The notes: generated by a model not told the origin, from the sequence alone. A stretch of 44,687 nucleotides of DNA from Vitreoscilla sp. (GCA_018780145.1 JADMKA010000081.1:1-44687), one strand, 5' to 3'; positions 7,616 through 16,449 are shown, counted from the stretch's first letter. Program-made: numbers and translations.

Positions 7616-8062
7616 TCAGCCCGGGATATCGGGCTCGACGAGCGTCGCCAGCTGGGCAAACGACTCCTGCCAGCCGAGGTAGCACATCTCGAGCGGAATG
7701 ACCTCGGGGATGCCCGCCTGGGCCACGCTGATCTCGGTGCCGCAAAGAACGGGTTTGAGCGACACGATCACCTCCATGACACCGGGGAGGTTGGGGTCAT
7801 CGAACTTGTCCGTGTAGCGAATGAGCTCGTTGGGGATCAACTCGAGGTACTCGCCGCCAAACGAGTGCCCGTTGCCGGAGGAGAAGTTGTGGAACGACAT
7901 CCGGAAGGTGCCACCGACACGAGCCTCCAGGTGATGGACCTGGCAGGTGAACCCATACGGCGGCAGCCACTTGCTCATTGCACCTGCATCGAGGAAGGCG
8001 CGATAGACCTTCTCGGGCTTGGCGCGGAGCACGCGGTGAAGGCGGACAGTACGGTCAGACAT
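7616..8062 (-). CDS. AHSA1/SRPBCC-family protein
   Basis: A 148-aa protein with the START-like SRPBCC fold of the AHSA1 (activator of Hsp90 homologue 1) family. The N-terminal strand HRVLRAKPEKVYRAFLD, then MSKWLPPYGF, GGTFRMSFHNF and the C-terminal ending EMCYLGWQESFAQLATLVEP are diagnostic. Such proteins bind hydrophobic ligands or act in stress and detoxification; no specific role is proven for this subgroup. A GAGGAA ribosome-binding site precedes the ATG. It is followed closely by the GNAT gene, so the two are probably co-transcribed. Confidence 0.88.
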   Translation of the reverse strand: MSDRTVRLHRVLRAKPEKVYRAFLDAGAMSKWLPPYGFTCQVHHLEARVGGTFRMSFHNFSSGNGHSFGGEYLELIPNELIRYTDKFDDPNLPGVMEVIVSLKPVLCGTEISVAQAGIPEVIPLEMCYLGWQESFAQLATLVEPDIPG

Positions 8063-8165
8063 GGCGGGTTCCTCGGTGGGTTGATCGGGGTTCGGGGCGG
8101 ACCACGTAGTTTCCGCCTCTGACCCTACGACGAGCGGGCCTGCAGCCGTTCGACAGACCCGGTCT

Positions 8166-8588
8166 TCACTGCGGAGGCTGTGATGGGGCTTGACGGCCCC
8201 GAGCCTTGACAGCCTGGGTGATGCGATCGTTCATGGCGGCGAACTCAGCCAGGAGCTTGCTGCACTCGGCCTGAGGTGCTTCACAAAGGCTAGCCGTTTC
8301 CACCGAGACCGAGCCATCGGGGGCCCGCTTGACGGTGCGGCGCACGACAGCGGGATAGGCGTAGTAGCCGCTGGGCGTGAAAGACCATTGAGCGGATGCG
8401 ACGGGTTCGTTGACAACCGTCCAACCGTCCGCATGAGTGACCACCGTCCCGTTCCCGTCGCGGGCCTCAAGTTCCTTGAGTGCGGCCGCCACGGAAGCGA
8501 AGCCAAGCTGCCCGACCGGCGGCGAAGATGTTTCGGCGATAGCCGGGATCGAGAAGACGAGTGCTGCCAGAAACGGGACTGATCGCAT
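8166..8588 (-). CDS. Exported hypothetical protein
   Basis: A 140-aa protein I do not recognise. It starts with a short signal peptide (MRSVPFLAALVFSIPAIAE, likely cleaved after AIA) and so should be periplasmic. The mature part contains a beta-rich region around GWTVVNEPVASAQWSFTPSG and YYAYPAVVRRTVKR, with two cysteines (CEAPQAECSK) close enough to form a disulfide. No catalytic motif is visible. Base composition is lower in GC than the window average, as for its neighbours from about 7.6 to 10.7 kb. Confidence 0.7.
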   Translation of the reverse strand: MRSVPFLAALVFSIPAIAETSSPPVGQLGFASVAAALKELEARDGNGTVVTHADGWTVVNEPVASAQWSFTPSGYYAYPAVVRRTVKRAPDGSVSVETASLCEAPQAECSKLLAEFAAMNDRITQAVKARGRQAPSQPPQ

Positions 8589-8635
8589 GCGGCCAGTGTA
8601 GGGGCTCCAGGACCCACGTTCTGGATGAGGCGGGG

Positions 8636-9043
8636 CTAGGGTGCACCCTTGTCATGCGGCGCAGATGGTGATGTGGGATCACCCAGCACGGCATTGAGCG
8701 CAACGGCCTCCTGCACCAACTTGACCACCGTGGACTGCTCCAGTGGTGTCCCTTCATCCAGCGCGAGCGTTGCCATCTCGTACTTGCCGCCAGCCTTGAG
8801 CCTGGGTTCGATGTGCCGCAATCGCTGGCCACGCCAGAACCCGAAGAGCACCCGCTTTGGCTCCGCTCGGATGAGCAACACAGGCCCGTTGGAGTGAAAG
8901 ACGAGGTTGCCCCATTTGATGGATTCCCGCAGAGGCGCCGCATTCAGGGTTGCCGCCCGCAACGCCGCGACATAGAGCAGGTGCCAGCCATCAAGAGCGG
9001 CGAGATAGGCCTCTGGACTGGCTGCCAACGGTGCCTTCTGCAT
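8636..9043 (-). CDS. DUF1801 domain protein (second)
   Basis: A 135-aa DUF1801/YdhG-like protein: LAALDGWHLLYVAALRAATLN, then LRESIKWGNLVFHSNGPVLL and RVLFGFWRGQRLRHIEPRLK, then KYEMATLALDEG near the end. This layout (helices, IKWGNLVF strand, FGFWRG) is common in the family. The ATG at 9041-9043 is preferred; an in-frame GTG 18 bases upstream is possible. Function is unknown for the family. It lies between the exported hypothetical and the DJ-1/PfpI-type gene, all on the minus strand with short gaps. Confidence 0.82.
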   Translation of the reverse strand: MQKAPLAASPEAYLAALDGWHLLYVAALRAATLNAAPLRESIKWGNLVFHSNGPVLLIRAEPKRVLFGFWRGQRLRHIEPRLKAGGKYEMATLALDEGTPLEQSTVVKLVQEAVALNAVLGDPTSPSAPHDKGAP

Positions 9044-9076
9044 TGACCTGGCCCCAGGCACACCCTAGCGTGTGAG

Positions 9077-9691
9077 TCAACCGGCACGTTGTGGCGCGAG
9101 AAACGGCGAAATGTTCTTCATTGCCCGCGAGACGTAGTCTTCCTTTTCACCCACCGGCGCGACGTAGTGCAATGCCGACTTTGCAGCTTCTTCCCCTTCG
9201 GTTCTGGCGATGATCCAGGCCGCGAGGTACTGCGAGGCGAAGCACCCACCCGCCGTCGCCACGTTGCCTGAGGCGAAGAATGGCTGATTGAGTACCTCGA
9301 CCCCAGCCTCCTGAACCCACGGCTTCGTCGTGAGGTCGGTGCATGCCGGCACAGAGCCGAGCAGCCCAAGCTTGGCCATGATGAGCGTGCCGGAGCACTG
9401 AGCGCCAATCAATTGACGCGTGGGATCCAGGCGCAGTCGCGACATCAGGTCTTCGTCAGCAGCGACCTCCCGGGTCTTGATTCCACTTCCGACGATGACG
9501 GCGTCAGCCAGTGCCACTTCATCCAGAGTTGACTGAGCGTGAACAGTCACACCGTTCATTGAGGTGACGGTTGGTTCGGGGCAGCACAACGTGACCCGCC
9601 AATCGGACTGCTTGACTCTATTCAGAATGCCCAGAGCGACGAGCGAATCAAGTTCATTGAAACCCTGGAAGGTGAGGATTGCGATGTGCAT
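9077..9691 (-). CDS. DJ-1/PfpI-family protein
   Basis: A 204-aa class I glutamine amidotransferase-like protein of the DJ-1/PfpI superfamily. It opens MHIAILTFQGFNELDSLVAL, carrying the conserved Glu near residue 13, and has the nucleophile elbow IGAQCSGTLIMAKLGLL with Cys99. The region GGCFASQYLAAWII later in the protein is typical of the isonitrile hydratase/ThiJ-like branch. Possible activities include glyoxalase-like, chaperone or isonitrile hydratase functions; the sequence does not decide. The ATG at 9689-9691 was chosen as the fold starts there. GC content is clearly lower than in flanking core genes. Confidence 0.87.
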   Translation of the reverse strand: MHIAILTFQGFNELDSLVALGILNRVKQSDWRVTLCCPEPTVTSMNGVTVHAQSTLDEVALADAVIVGSGIKTREVAADEDLMSRLRLDPTRQLIGAQCSGTLIMAKLGLLGSVPACTDLTTKPWVQEAGVEVLNQPFFASGNVATAGGCFASQYLAAWIIARTEGEEAAKSALHYVAPVGEKEDYVSRAMKNISPFLAPQRAG

Positions 9692-9731
9692 GGTGGGCAC
9701 TGGTGAGCGTTCTGCATGAAGACAAGCGTTC

Positions 9732-10658
9732 TCAGAGAGCGGCTTCTTGCAGCTTACCGCACGCCCCCCTCACAGTGGCGTTTGACGCCGCCTCCGCAAC
9801 GACGCCCTTGCACAGGTTCAAGGTATTCAGGAAGAGCGACATCGGCTCTGACCAGATGGCGCGGTTTCGGACAATCTGGTGATCGTTTCGAAGCGGCCCG
9901 AACGTCAGCGCGTGGAATGAGCCTTTGCCGCCAGCTGAGGTGAATGCAGCGAAGTACTTCTGGCTGTGGGCGATGCTGTAGTAGGGGTCGCGCTCTCCGT
10001 AAAGCCACAAGGTAGGCCGCGGAAATGCCGCCGCCTTGACGAAGGCCGGGGTGTTGATCTTCTCTGCCGTTTCGCAACGCTCGCCTACCCAGCCACCGAC
10101 AAAGTTCAACACACCCACGAAGCGGTCTGGTTCTGTTGCGGCAAACGCCATGGCCAGAATCCCGCCTTTCGAATGGCCGCCGATGAGCACTCTGGTTTGA
10201 TCCACATCCGCCCGGTTCTTGAGGTACCGCGTCACTTCGCCAATGTCTTGCATCGCATGCTCCAGCCCCGCCAGAGACACGCTTGGATCACAGGAGTAGC
10301 GCCTGGACTCGGGTCGCCAGCCTTCGGCATAACGACCTTCTGATTTGCCGCGCCCGCGTCTTTGTGGAAAGACAACCATCCAGCCTCTTTCGTTGAAGTA
10401 GGCGGCCAGCTCAGCGTAAGTGACTGTATGGGTGACCTCTCGCGGATCGTTGCCGTTGCCCACCGAACCATGATTGAAGACGAGGGTCGGGAATGGACCG
10501 TCGCCTGCTGGCTTGGCGATGGCCAGTTCGAGTGTCACTGGGCGACCGCCCTCCAGCAGGCTCGTGCCCATCCTCTGAAAAACCAACTCCTGCGCGCCAA
10601 CAGCAGCACCGAACAGCCCCAGAACCACGGCGCTGGCCAACGGAAGGAGGTCTCGCAT
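9732..10658 (-). CDS. Secreted alpha/beta hydrolase (dienelactone hydrolase-like)
   Basis: A 308-aa hydrolase with an N-terminal signal peptide (MRDLLPLASAVVLGLFGAAVGA). The fold is marked by TLVFNHGSVGN (oxyanion-hole region), VVFPQRRGRGKSEG, and the nucleophile elbow IGGHSKGGILAMAFAA with a GxSxG serine. An acid in YGERDPYYS and a His in the C-terminal part (FHALTFG or NDHQIV) would complete the triad. Substrates are unknown; the family cleaves esters and lactones. A strong GGAAGGAGG ribosome-binding site lies eight bases before the ATG. It ends a run of accessory genes with lower GC and is followed by the solute-binding protein gene. Confidence 0.85.
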   Translation of the reverse strand: MRDLLPLASAVVLGLFGAAVGAQELVFQRMGTSLLEGGRPVTLELAIAKPAGDGPFPTLVFNHGSVGNGNDPREVTHTVTYAELAAYFNERGWMVVFPQRRGRGKSEGRYAEGWRPESRRYSCDPSVSLAGLEHAMQDIGEVTRYLKNRADVDQTRVLIGGHSKGGILAMAFAATEPDRFVGVLNFVGGWVGERCETAEKINTPAFVKAAAFPRPTLWLYGERDPYYSIAHSQKYFAAFTSAGGKGSFHALTFGPLRNDHQIVRNRAIWSEPMSLFLNTLNLCKGVVAEAASNATVRGACGKLQEAAL

Positions 10659-10699
10659 GAAGCGTCTAACGCGATCTGGGCATCAGCCCGCCCCTGCCC

Positions 10700-12277
10700 T
10701 CACTTCACACTGATCCACTGCACCTCGACCCAGTTGTCCGCCCGGTGCACCACGTTCACGTTCTTGCGCGCGGCCCAGGGGATGAACTGGCGGTGCAGGG
10801 GGATGTGGCGCATCTGCTCGTTGTGCTCGCGGAAGACGGCCTTGATCATCTCGCGGCGCTTGGCCACGTCGGGCTCCACGCTGGTGGCGGCGGCCATGGC
10901 GTCGAGCTTGTCGTCCTTGTAGTTGCCGCGGTTGTATTCGCCCACACCGGCTGTGCCGCGGTTGCGGTAGATGGGGGTGAAGGTGGTCTCGGCGTCGGTG
11001 ATGGCGCCGCCCCAGCCGAAGAGATAGAGGCTGGTGTCCAGCTTCTCGGTCTTGGGGAAGTAGGTGGAGCGGGGCATGGCGTTCACCCGCACTTTCACGC
11101 CGATCTTGTCCCACATCGCGGCCAGCGCAATGCAGAGCTCCTCGTCGTTGATGTAGCGGTTGTTCGGGCAATCGAAGGTGACCTCGAAGCCACTCGCGTA
11201 GCCGGCCTCGGCCATCAGGGCCTTGGCCTTGGCCAGGTCGTAGGGGAGGCGCTTCTCGATCTCGGGGTCGTTGAAGGCGGCCAGCGGAGAAGGCACCAGC
11301 ACGCCGGTGGGCTGGGACTGGCCGTTCATCAGCTTGGTCTTGATGGTCTCGATGTCGATGGCCTGGTAGAGCGCGCGGCGCACGCGCACATCCTTGAACG
11401 GGTTCTTGCCGTCCGGGCTCTTGCCGTAGAGCAGGCTGTCGCGGGCCTGGTCCATGCCGACGTAGATGACGCGGTTCTCCATGCCGTCGATCACGCGCAC
11501 ACCCTCGGTGTTGCGCAGGCGGGCCACGTCGCGCGGCGCCGGGTCGAGCACGAAATCGATCTCGCCGGAGATCAGCGCGGCCAGGCGGGTGGCGTCGTTG
11601 GAGATCTGGCTGTAGACGATCTCCTGCACGTTGCCTTCGAGCTTGCCCCACCAGGCCGGGTTGCGCTTGTAGACGGTCTTGATGGCCGGCTGGCGGCTCA
11701 CCAGCATGTAGGGGCCGGTGCCGTTGGCGTTCAGCGAGGCGTGGGTCTCTTCCTTGTCCTTGAAGCTCAGGGGCTTGGTGACCTTGTACTTCTCGGACCA
11801 CGGCTTGCTCATGATGAACACCGTGTCCAGGTGCTGCAGGAAGATCGGGTTGACGGCCGGCAGGTGGAACTCCACCGTCAGGTCGTCGATCTTCTTGACC
11901 GTGCCGCAGGCGGTGGCGTAGGCGGCGATCTGCGAGCTGGGGGATTTGGCGCGCTCGACCGAGAAGGCCACGTCGTCGGCATTGAACGGCGAACCGTCGT
12001 GGAACCTGACGCCCGGGCGCAGCTTGAAGCGCCAGACCAGTGGCGACACCTGCTGCCACTCGGTGGCCAGCGAGGGTGCAATGCCCAGCTGCTTGTCGCG
12101 CATCACCAGGCGCTCGTAGACCTGGCCGTTCATGGAGTTGGTCAGGCCCTCGTTCTGCGAATGCGGGTCCATGGTGAGGGGGTCGCCCTGGCTGGCCCAG
12201 CGAAGGGTCTGGGCCTGGGCCAGGCTGGCCAGGCCCAGCGAGGCGGCCAGCAACAGGGTGAGGATGGGGCGTTGCAT
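10700..12277 (-). CDS. ABC transporter substrate-binding protein, family 5 (peptide/nickel type)
   Basis: A 525-aa periplasmic solute-binding protein. A signal peptide of about 22 residues (MQRPILTLLLAASLGLASLAQA) precedes the mature start QTLRWASQGDPLTMDPHSQ, the signature opening of SBP family 5 (DppA/OppA/NikA). Later motifs include WRFKLRPGVRFHDGSPFNADDV and VRRALYQAIDIE, also typical. It would capture a di- or oligopeptide or similar ligand for an ABC importer. No permease or ATPase gene is next to it, so it is an orphan whose partners must lie elsewhere. The start was placed at the ATG that gives the signal peptide; 21 upstream in-frame codons look non-coding. Confidence 0.92.
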   Translation of the reverse strand: MQRPILTLLLAASLGLASLAQAQTLRWASQGDPLTMDPHSQNEGLTNSMNGQVYERLVMRDKQLGIAPSLATEWQQVSPLVWRFKLRPGVRFHDGSPFNADDVAFSVERAKSPSSQIAAYATACGTVKKIDDLTVEFHLPAVNPIFLQHLDTVFIMSKPWSEKYKVTKPLSFKDKEETHASLNANGTGPYMLVSRQPAIKTVYKRNPAWWGKLEGNVQEIVYSQISNDATRLAALISGEIDFVLDPAPRDVARLRNTEGVRVIDGMENRVIYVGMDQARDSLLYGKSPDGKNPFKDVRVRRALYQAIDIETIKTKLMNGQSQPTGVLVPSPLAAFNDPEIEKRLPYDLAKAKALMAEAGYASGFEVTFDCPNNRYINDEELCIALAAMWDKIGVKVRVNAMPRSTYFPKTEKLDTSLYLFGWGGAITDAETTFTPIYRNRGTAGVGEYNRGNYKDDKLDAMAAATSVEPDVAKRREMIKAVFREHNEQMRHIPLHRQFIPWAARKNVNVVHRADNWVEVQWISVK

Positions 12278-12371
12278 GCGTCGGCTCCGATCAATGCCGG
12301 TCCGGTGGACCGTGGTCGGGCAAGTGTAGGCAAGGCGCATGCCGAGCCGGGCGGAGGGATTTCCCTGGGGC

Positions 12372-12566
12372 TCAGGCGGGCGGGTAACCCTCGGCGGCCA
12401 GGGCCTTTTCCAGCTGCTCGCGCGGCAGCCCGGAGTCGATCTCCACCTTGTGGTGCACCAGGTCCACGCGCACCTCGGCCTTGGGGTCCAGCTGGCTGAC
12501 CACGGCCTTCACCGTGCGTTCGCAATGGCCGCAGGTCATGTCCGGCAGGGTCAGTTCGATGATCAT
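12372..12566 (-). CDS. copZ: Copper chaperone, heavy-metal-associated domain
   Basis: A 64-aa single HMA domain protein. The metal site is MTCGHCERTVKAV with Cys12 and Cys15, followed by the beta-alpha-beta arrangement of the fold (VRVDLVHHKVEID and QLEKALAAEGYPP). It would carry Cu(I) in the cytosol and hand it to CopA, whose gene starts 63 bases away on the opposite strand. The ATG is preceded by AAGGAG at a good distance. The frame is open for thousands of bases upstream antisense to copA, but that extension is a high-GC artefact. The short gap with copA suggests shared control. Confidence 0.9.
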   Translation of the reverse strand: MIIELTLPDMTCGHCERTVKAVVSQLDPKAEVRVDLVHHKVEIDSGLPREQLEKALAAEGYPPA

Positions 12567-12629
12567 GGCGCGCTCCTTCGGTGACGGGTGCCGCCAGTAT
12601 CGTCCAGGTGACGGCGTACATTGGCGGGT

Positions 12630-15050
12630 ATGTGGACCATCCCGATCGAGGGCATGACCTGCGCCTCCTGTGCCGGCCGTGTCGAGAAAGCCCTGCTGCG
12701 CGTGCCCGGGGTCCGCAGTGCCCGCGTCAACCTGGCCAGCGAGACGGCGCTGGTGGAGGGCGGCGCCCAGGTGGGCAGCCAGGCGCTGGCCGAATCGGTG
12801 CAGCGCGCCGGCTACCAGGTGCCGCGCAAGGTGATGGAGCTGGCCGTCGAGGGCATGAGCTGCGCCAGCTGCGTCACCCGCATCGAGAAGGCCCTGGCCG
12901 CCCTGCCCGGCGTGCTGGAGGCCAGCGTCAACCTGGCCACCCAGCAGGCCCGGGTGGCGTACTGGGGTGGTGCCGACCTGCCGGCCCAGGCGCTGGCCGC
13001 CGTGCAGAAGGCCGGCTACACGGCCCACCTGGTCGACGGCGCTGCCGGCGGCGGCGACGAGGCCCGGCCGTTCTGGGCCCGCGAGGGCGTGCAGGTGCTC
13101 GCCTCCGCCCTGCTCAGCGCCCCCTTGGTGCTGCCTATGGTGGGCGATCTGGCCGGCCGGCACTGGATGCTGCCGGCGCTGTGGCAGGCACTGCTGGCCA
13201 CGCCGGTGCTGTTCGTCTTCGGCGCCCGGTTCTTCCGCGCCGCCTGGGGCGCCGTGCGGGCCGGCACCGCCAACATGGATCTGCTGGTGGCCCTGGGCAC
13301 CAGCGCCGCCTGGGCCTTGTCGATGGCGCTGTGGTGGCGTGACCCGCAGGGCATGCCGCACCTGTACTTCGAGAGCGCGGCGGTGGTCATCACCCTGGTG
13401 CGGCTGGGCAAGTGGATGGAGTCGCGCGCCAAGCGGCGCACGCTGGAGGCGCTGGACGCGCTGCAGTCGCTGCGGCCGGCCACCGCGCAGCGCCTGAGCG
13501 GCGGCCAGGTGCACACGGTGCCGGTGGGCGAGCTGGCTCTGGGCGACACCATCCTGGTGAAGCCCGGCGAGCGCATCGCGGTGGACGGCGAGGTCGTCGA
13601 CGGCCGCAGCCATGTGGACGAATCGCTGATCACCGGCGAGAGCCTGCCGGTGGCCCGCGGCCCGGGGGATGCGGTGATCGGTGGCTCGGTCAACGCCGAG
13701 GGTGTGCTGCAGGTGAAGGCCACCGCGCTCGGCGCAGAGAGCCAGATCGCCCGCATCGTGCGGCTGGTGGCCTCGGCCCAGGGCGGCAAGGCGCCGATCC
13801 AGCAGCAGGTGGACAAGGTGGCCGCTGTGTTCGTGCCGGCGGTGCTGGTGCTGGCTGTCGTCACGCTGGCCGGCTGGTGGCTGGCCGGGGAGGACGGCGC
13901 CACGGCGCTGATCCGCGCCGTGTCGGTGCTGGTGATCGCCTGCCCCTGCGCCTTGGGCCTGGCCACGCCAGCGGCCTTGATGGTGGCCAGCGGCGTGGCC
14001 GCGCGCCGCGGCATCCTGGTGCGCGAGGCCAGCGCGCTGGAGCACCTGCGCTCGGTGCAGGTGGTGGCTTTCGACAAGACCGGCACGCTCACCGAGGGCC
14101 GCCCTCGCCTGCTGCAACACCAGGGCGTGCCCGGCGGCCCGGCGGAGGGCGAGCTGCTGGCACTGGCCGGTGGCTTGCAGGCCGCCAGCGAACACCCGCT
14201 GGCCCGTGCGGTGCTGGCGGCGGCGGCCGAGCGCGGCTCGCCCGCGCACGCCGCGCGCGGCGTGGCCGCCGTGCCCGGCTGTGGCATGCAGGGCGAGGTG
14301 GAGAGCCCGGCCGGCTGGCAGCGCGTGGCGCTGGGCCAGGCGCGCTGGATGGACGAGCTGGGTGTGGACCGCACCGCGCTGGCCGCCTTTGCCGAGGCGT
14401 GCGAAGCGCGCGGCGAGACTGTCTCCTGGCTCTGTGCCACGCCGCCGGGCGGCGGCGCGCCCACGCTGCTGGGCTGCTTCTCGTTCGGCGACCAGGCCCG
14501 TGGCCGGGCCCGCGCGGCGGTGGCGGCCCTGCAGGCCCAGGGCCTGCGCTGCGTGCTGATCAGCGGCGACAGCCTGGGCGCGGCCGGCCACCTGGCGCGC
14601 GAGGTGGGCATCACCGAGGTGCACGCCCAGGTCCGGCCCGAGCAGAAGGCCGCGCTGGTGACCCGCCTGCAGGCCGGCGGCACGGCAGTGGCGATGGTCG
14701 GCGACGGCATCAACGACGCCCCCGCACTGGCCGCCGCCGACGTGGGGCTGGCGATGGCGCACGCCGAAGGCGGCACCGACATCGCGATGCACTCGGCCGG
14801 CATCACCTTGCTGCGCGCCGACCCGTGGGGCGTTGTGGAAGCCATCGCCCTGGCCCGCGCCAGCCACACCAAGATCCGGCAGAACCTGTTCTGGGCCTTC
14901 TTCTACAACGTGGTGGGCCTGCCGCTGGCCGCGCTGGGCTGGCTGAGCCCGGTGTTCGCCGGTGGGGCGATGGCGATGTCCAGTGTCAGCGTGGTGGGCA
15001 ATGCGCTGTGGCTGGGGCGTTGGAAGCCGCCCGTGCCGCCGGACGCTTGA
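12630..15050 (+). CDS. copA: Cu(I)-translocating P1B-type ATPase
   Basis: An 806-aa inner-membrane copper exporter. Two N-terminal HMA domains carry GMTCASC (residues 8-14) and GMSCASC. The catalytic core follows: TGES (actuator), the membrane CPC site at residues 438-440 within IACPCALGLATP, the phosphorylation motif DKTGTLTEG with Asp482, SEHPLARAV (the HP motif) and GDGIND from residue 691. The last helix pair contains YNVVG and MAMSSVSVVGNA, the P1B-1 (copper) signature. The ATG start gives MWTIPIEGMTC; a TTG nine bases upstream is a less likely start. It is divergent from the chaperone gene, and its stop lies ten bases before a repeat copy. Confidence 0.95.
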   Translation: MWTIPIEGMTCASCAGRVEKALLRVPGVRSARVNLASETALVEGGAQVGSQALAESVQRAGYQVPRKVMELAVEGMSCASCVTRIEKALAALPGVLEASVNLATQQARVAYWGGADLPAQALAAVQKAGYTAHLVDGAAGGGDEARPFWAREGVQVLASALLSAPLVLPMVGDLAGRHWMLPALWQALLATPVLFVFGARFFRAAWGAVRAGTANMDLLVALGTSAAWALSMALWWRDPQGMPHLYFESAAVVITLVRLGKWMESRAKRRTLEALDALQSLRPATAQRLSGGQVHTVPVGELALGDTILVKPGERIAVDGEVVDGRSHVDESLITGESLPVARGPGDAVIGGSVNAEGVLQVKATALGAESQIARIVRLVASAQGGKAPIQQQVDKVAAVFVPAVLVLAVVTLAGWWLAGEDGATALIRAVSVLVIACPCALGLATPAALMVASGVAARRGILVREASALEHLRSVQVVAFDKTGTLTEGRPRLLQHQGVPGGPAEGELLALAGGLQAASEHPLARAVLAAAAERGSPAHAARGVAAVPGCGMQGEVESPAGWQRVALGQARWMDELGVDRTALAAFAEACEARGETVSWLCATPPGGGAPTLLGCFSFGDQARGRARAAVAALQAQGLRCVLISGDSLGAAGHLAREVGITEVHAQVRPEQKAALVTRLQAGGTAVAMVGDGINDAPALAAADVGLAMAHAEGGTDIAMHSAGITLLRADPWGVVEAIALARASHTKIRQNLFWAFFYNVVGLPLAALGWLSPVFAGGAMAMSSVSVVGNALWLGRWKPPVPPDA

Positions 15051-15059
15051 CGCCCACAC

Positions 15060-15140
15060 GCGGCCGCCGCCGGGCCGCTCCCAAGGCGGCCGCGCTACCC
15101 GCCCGGCGGGTGGCGTCGGTTTCCCGACGCCGGGTGCCCC
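15060..15140 (-). repeat. Dispersed intergenic repeat, copy 3 (inverted, diverged)
   Basis: Read on the minus strand this segment aligns over its full length with the copies at 5.8-6.0 kb: GGGGCACCCGG, then the CCACCC core, then a GCGGCCGC...GCGGCC hairpin half. It lies between the convergent copA and HD-GYP genes and overlaps the last 14 codons and stop codon of the latter. Confidence 0.8.
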
Positions 15141-16345
15141 AGTTCCCCGGCCCAGAGCTCGTCCAGGAACGGGAACTTCCAGACCTTCGGGTCCTCGCGC
15201 GAGACGATCTTGTCGGTGCCCTGGGTCAGGTCCAGCGTCGTGGCCGGGATCGGCAGGTTGGATTTGGTGGAGAAGAAGGCCTTGACCAGCGGCGAGCCCA
15301 GGCTCTGGGGGTTCTGCTCCACCACCACCGCCAGCCGGCCGGACTGCAGCCGGACCAGCGAGCCGGTGGGGTAGATGCCCAGGCTCTTGACGAAGGCCTT
15401 GAACACCGCGGGGTCGAAGTGGCCCTTCCACGAGGCCATCGCGGCGATCGAAGCGGCCGGGTCCCAGCCCGCCTTGTAGGGCCGGTTCGAGGTGATCGCG
15501 TCGTAGACATCGCAGACCGCACCCATGCGGGCCAGCAGGCTGAGGGCTTCGCCCGGCAGCCGGTTCGGGTAACCGGTGCCGTCCATCCGCTCGTGGTGGT
15601 TCAGGCAGACGTCTCTCGCACCGGGCGGCGCGCCCCGGCCTTCGACCAGCATCGCGTGGCCGCGCAGCGGGTGGGTCTTCATGACCACGAACTCCTCGGG
15701 CGTCAGCTTGCCCGGCTTGTTCAGGATCTCCAGCGGCATGGCCGCCTTGCCCAGGTCGTGCATCAGGCCGGCCAGGCCGGCTTCGCGGCAGGCGTCGTCG
15801 CCCAGGCCCAGTTCGCGGCCCAGGGCCACCATCAGCGCACACACGGCCACCGAGTGCAGGTAGGTGTAGTCGTCCTGGGTCTTCAGGCGTGCCAGGCTGA
15901 CCAGGGCTCCGGGGTTGCGGAACACCGAATCGGCAATGTCGTTCACCAGCGGCAGGCAATCCTCGGCGTTCACACCGCGGCCCAGCCGGGCCTCGTTGAA
16001 CATCGAGAGCACCTTCACATGGCCCCTCTTGCAGACCGCTGCGGCCTGGGCCAGTTCGTCCTGCAGGCTGCACGGGACCGGCCGGGAAGCGGCCGCTTCC
16101 GTCGGCGGCGGGCCCGCGGGGGCCACCTCGGCCGGCAGCGAGGCCGCAGCGGCGTCGACCACGTCCAGTCCCTTGGCGACATCGATCCACACGCCCGGCA
16201 AGCCGCTGGCGCGCAGCTTGTCGACGTCGCCCTGGTCGCGGATGACGAAGCGCGTCTTCCAGAACGGGTGGTCGATCCAGGCGCCCTCCATCGCATGGAG
16301 ATGCATGCCGATGCGGACCTGTTGAACGGTGATCTTCTTCAGCAT
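15095..16345 (-). CDS. HD-GYP domain c-di-GMP phosphodiesterase
   Basis: A 416-aa protein. The N-terminus ([19 protein letters not shown] ... [11 protein letters not shown]) matches the DUF3391 domain that commonly precedes HD-GYP domains. The catalytic part has [22 protein letters not shown] (the HD dyad) and [17 protein letters not shown] (HHE and GYP motifs), so phosphodiesterase activity towards c-di-GMP is expected, with output on motility or biofilm. The ATG at 16343-16345 begins MLKKIT; the frame extends upstream without support. The final residues [14 protein letters not shown] and the stop codon are encoded by the dispersed repeat, so the original C-terminus seems to have been replaced or extended. 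Confidence 0.9.
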   Translation of the reverse strand: MLKKITVQQVRIGMHLHAMEGAWIDHPFWKTRFVIRDQGDVDKLRASGLPGVWIDVAKGLDVVDAAAASLPAEVAPAGPPPTEAAASRPVPCSLQDELAQAAAVCKRGHVKVLSMFNEARLGRGVNAEDCLPLVNDIADSVFRNPGALVSLARLKTQDDYTYLHSVAVCALMVALGRELGLGDDACREAGLAGLMHDLGKAAMPLEILNKPGKLTPEEFVVMKTHPLRGHAMLVEGRGAPPGARDVCLNHHERMDGTGYPNRLPGEALSLLARMGAVCDVYDAITSNRPYKAGWDPAASIAAMASWKGHFDPAVFKAFVKSLGIYPTGSLVRLQSGRLAVVVEQNPQSLGSPLVKAFFSTKSNLPIPATTLDLTQGTDKIVSREDPKVWKFPFLDELWAGELGHPASGNRRHPPGG

Positions 16346-16449
16346 GCTGACGGGCGGGCGCGCGTCGAAATCCAGCAGGATGCAGTCGCCGGGCGTCTCT
16401 GAGAATCCATATCGGCCCGGTGCACGCACGATGAAGGCCCGAACCGACG

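Noticed and set aside
6604-10658. An integron cassette array
   Set aside because: Gene content would fit, but gaps are mostly too short for attC sites, no RYYYAAC/GTTRRRY pairs were convincing and no integrase gene is present.
12372-16190. A 1272-codon open frame on the minus strand running through copA and the HD-GYP gene into the copper chaperone
   Set aside because: It is antisense to copA over most of its length, with Arg/Gly/His/Gln-rich translation that matches nothing; long open shadow frames are expected at this GC. Only its last 64 codons are a real gene.
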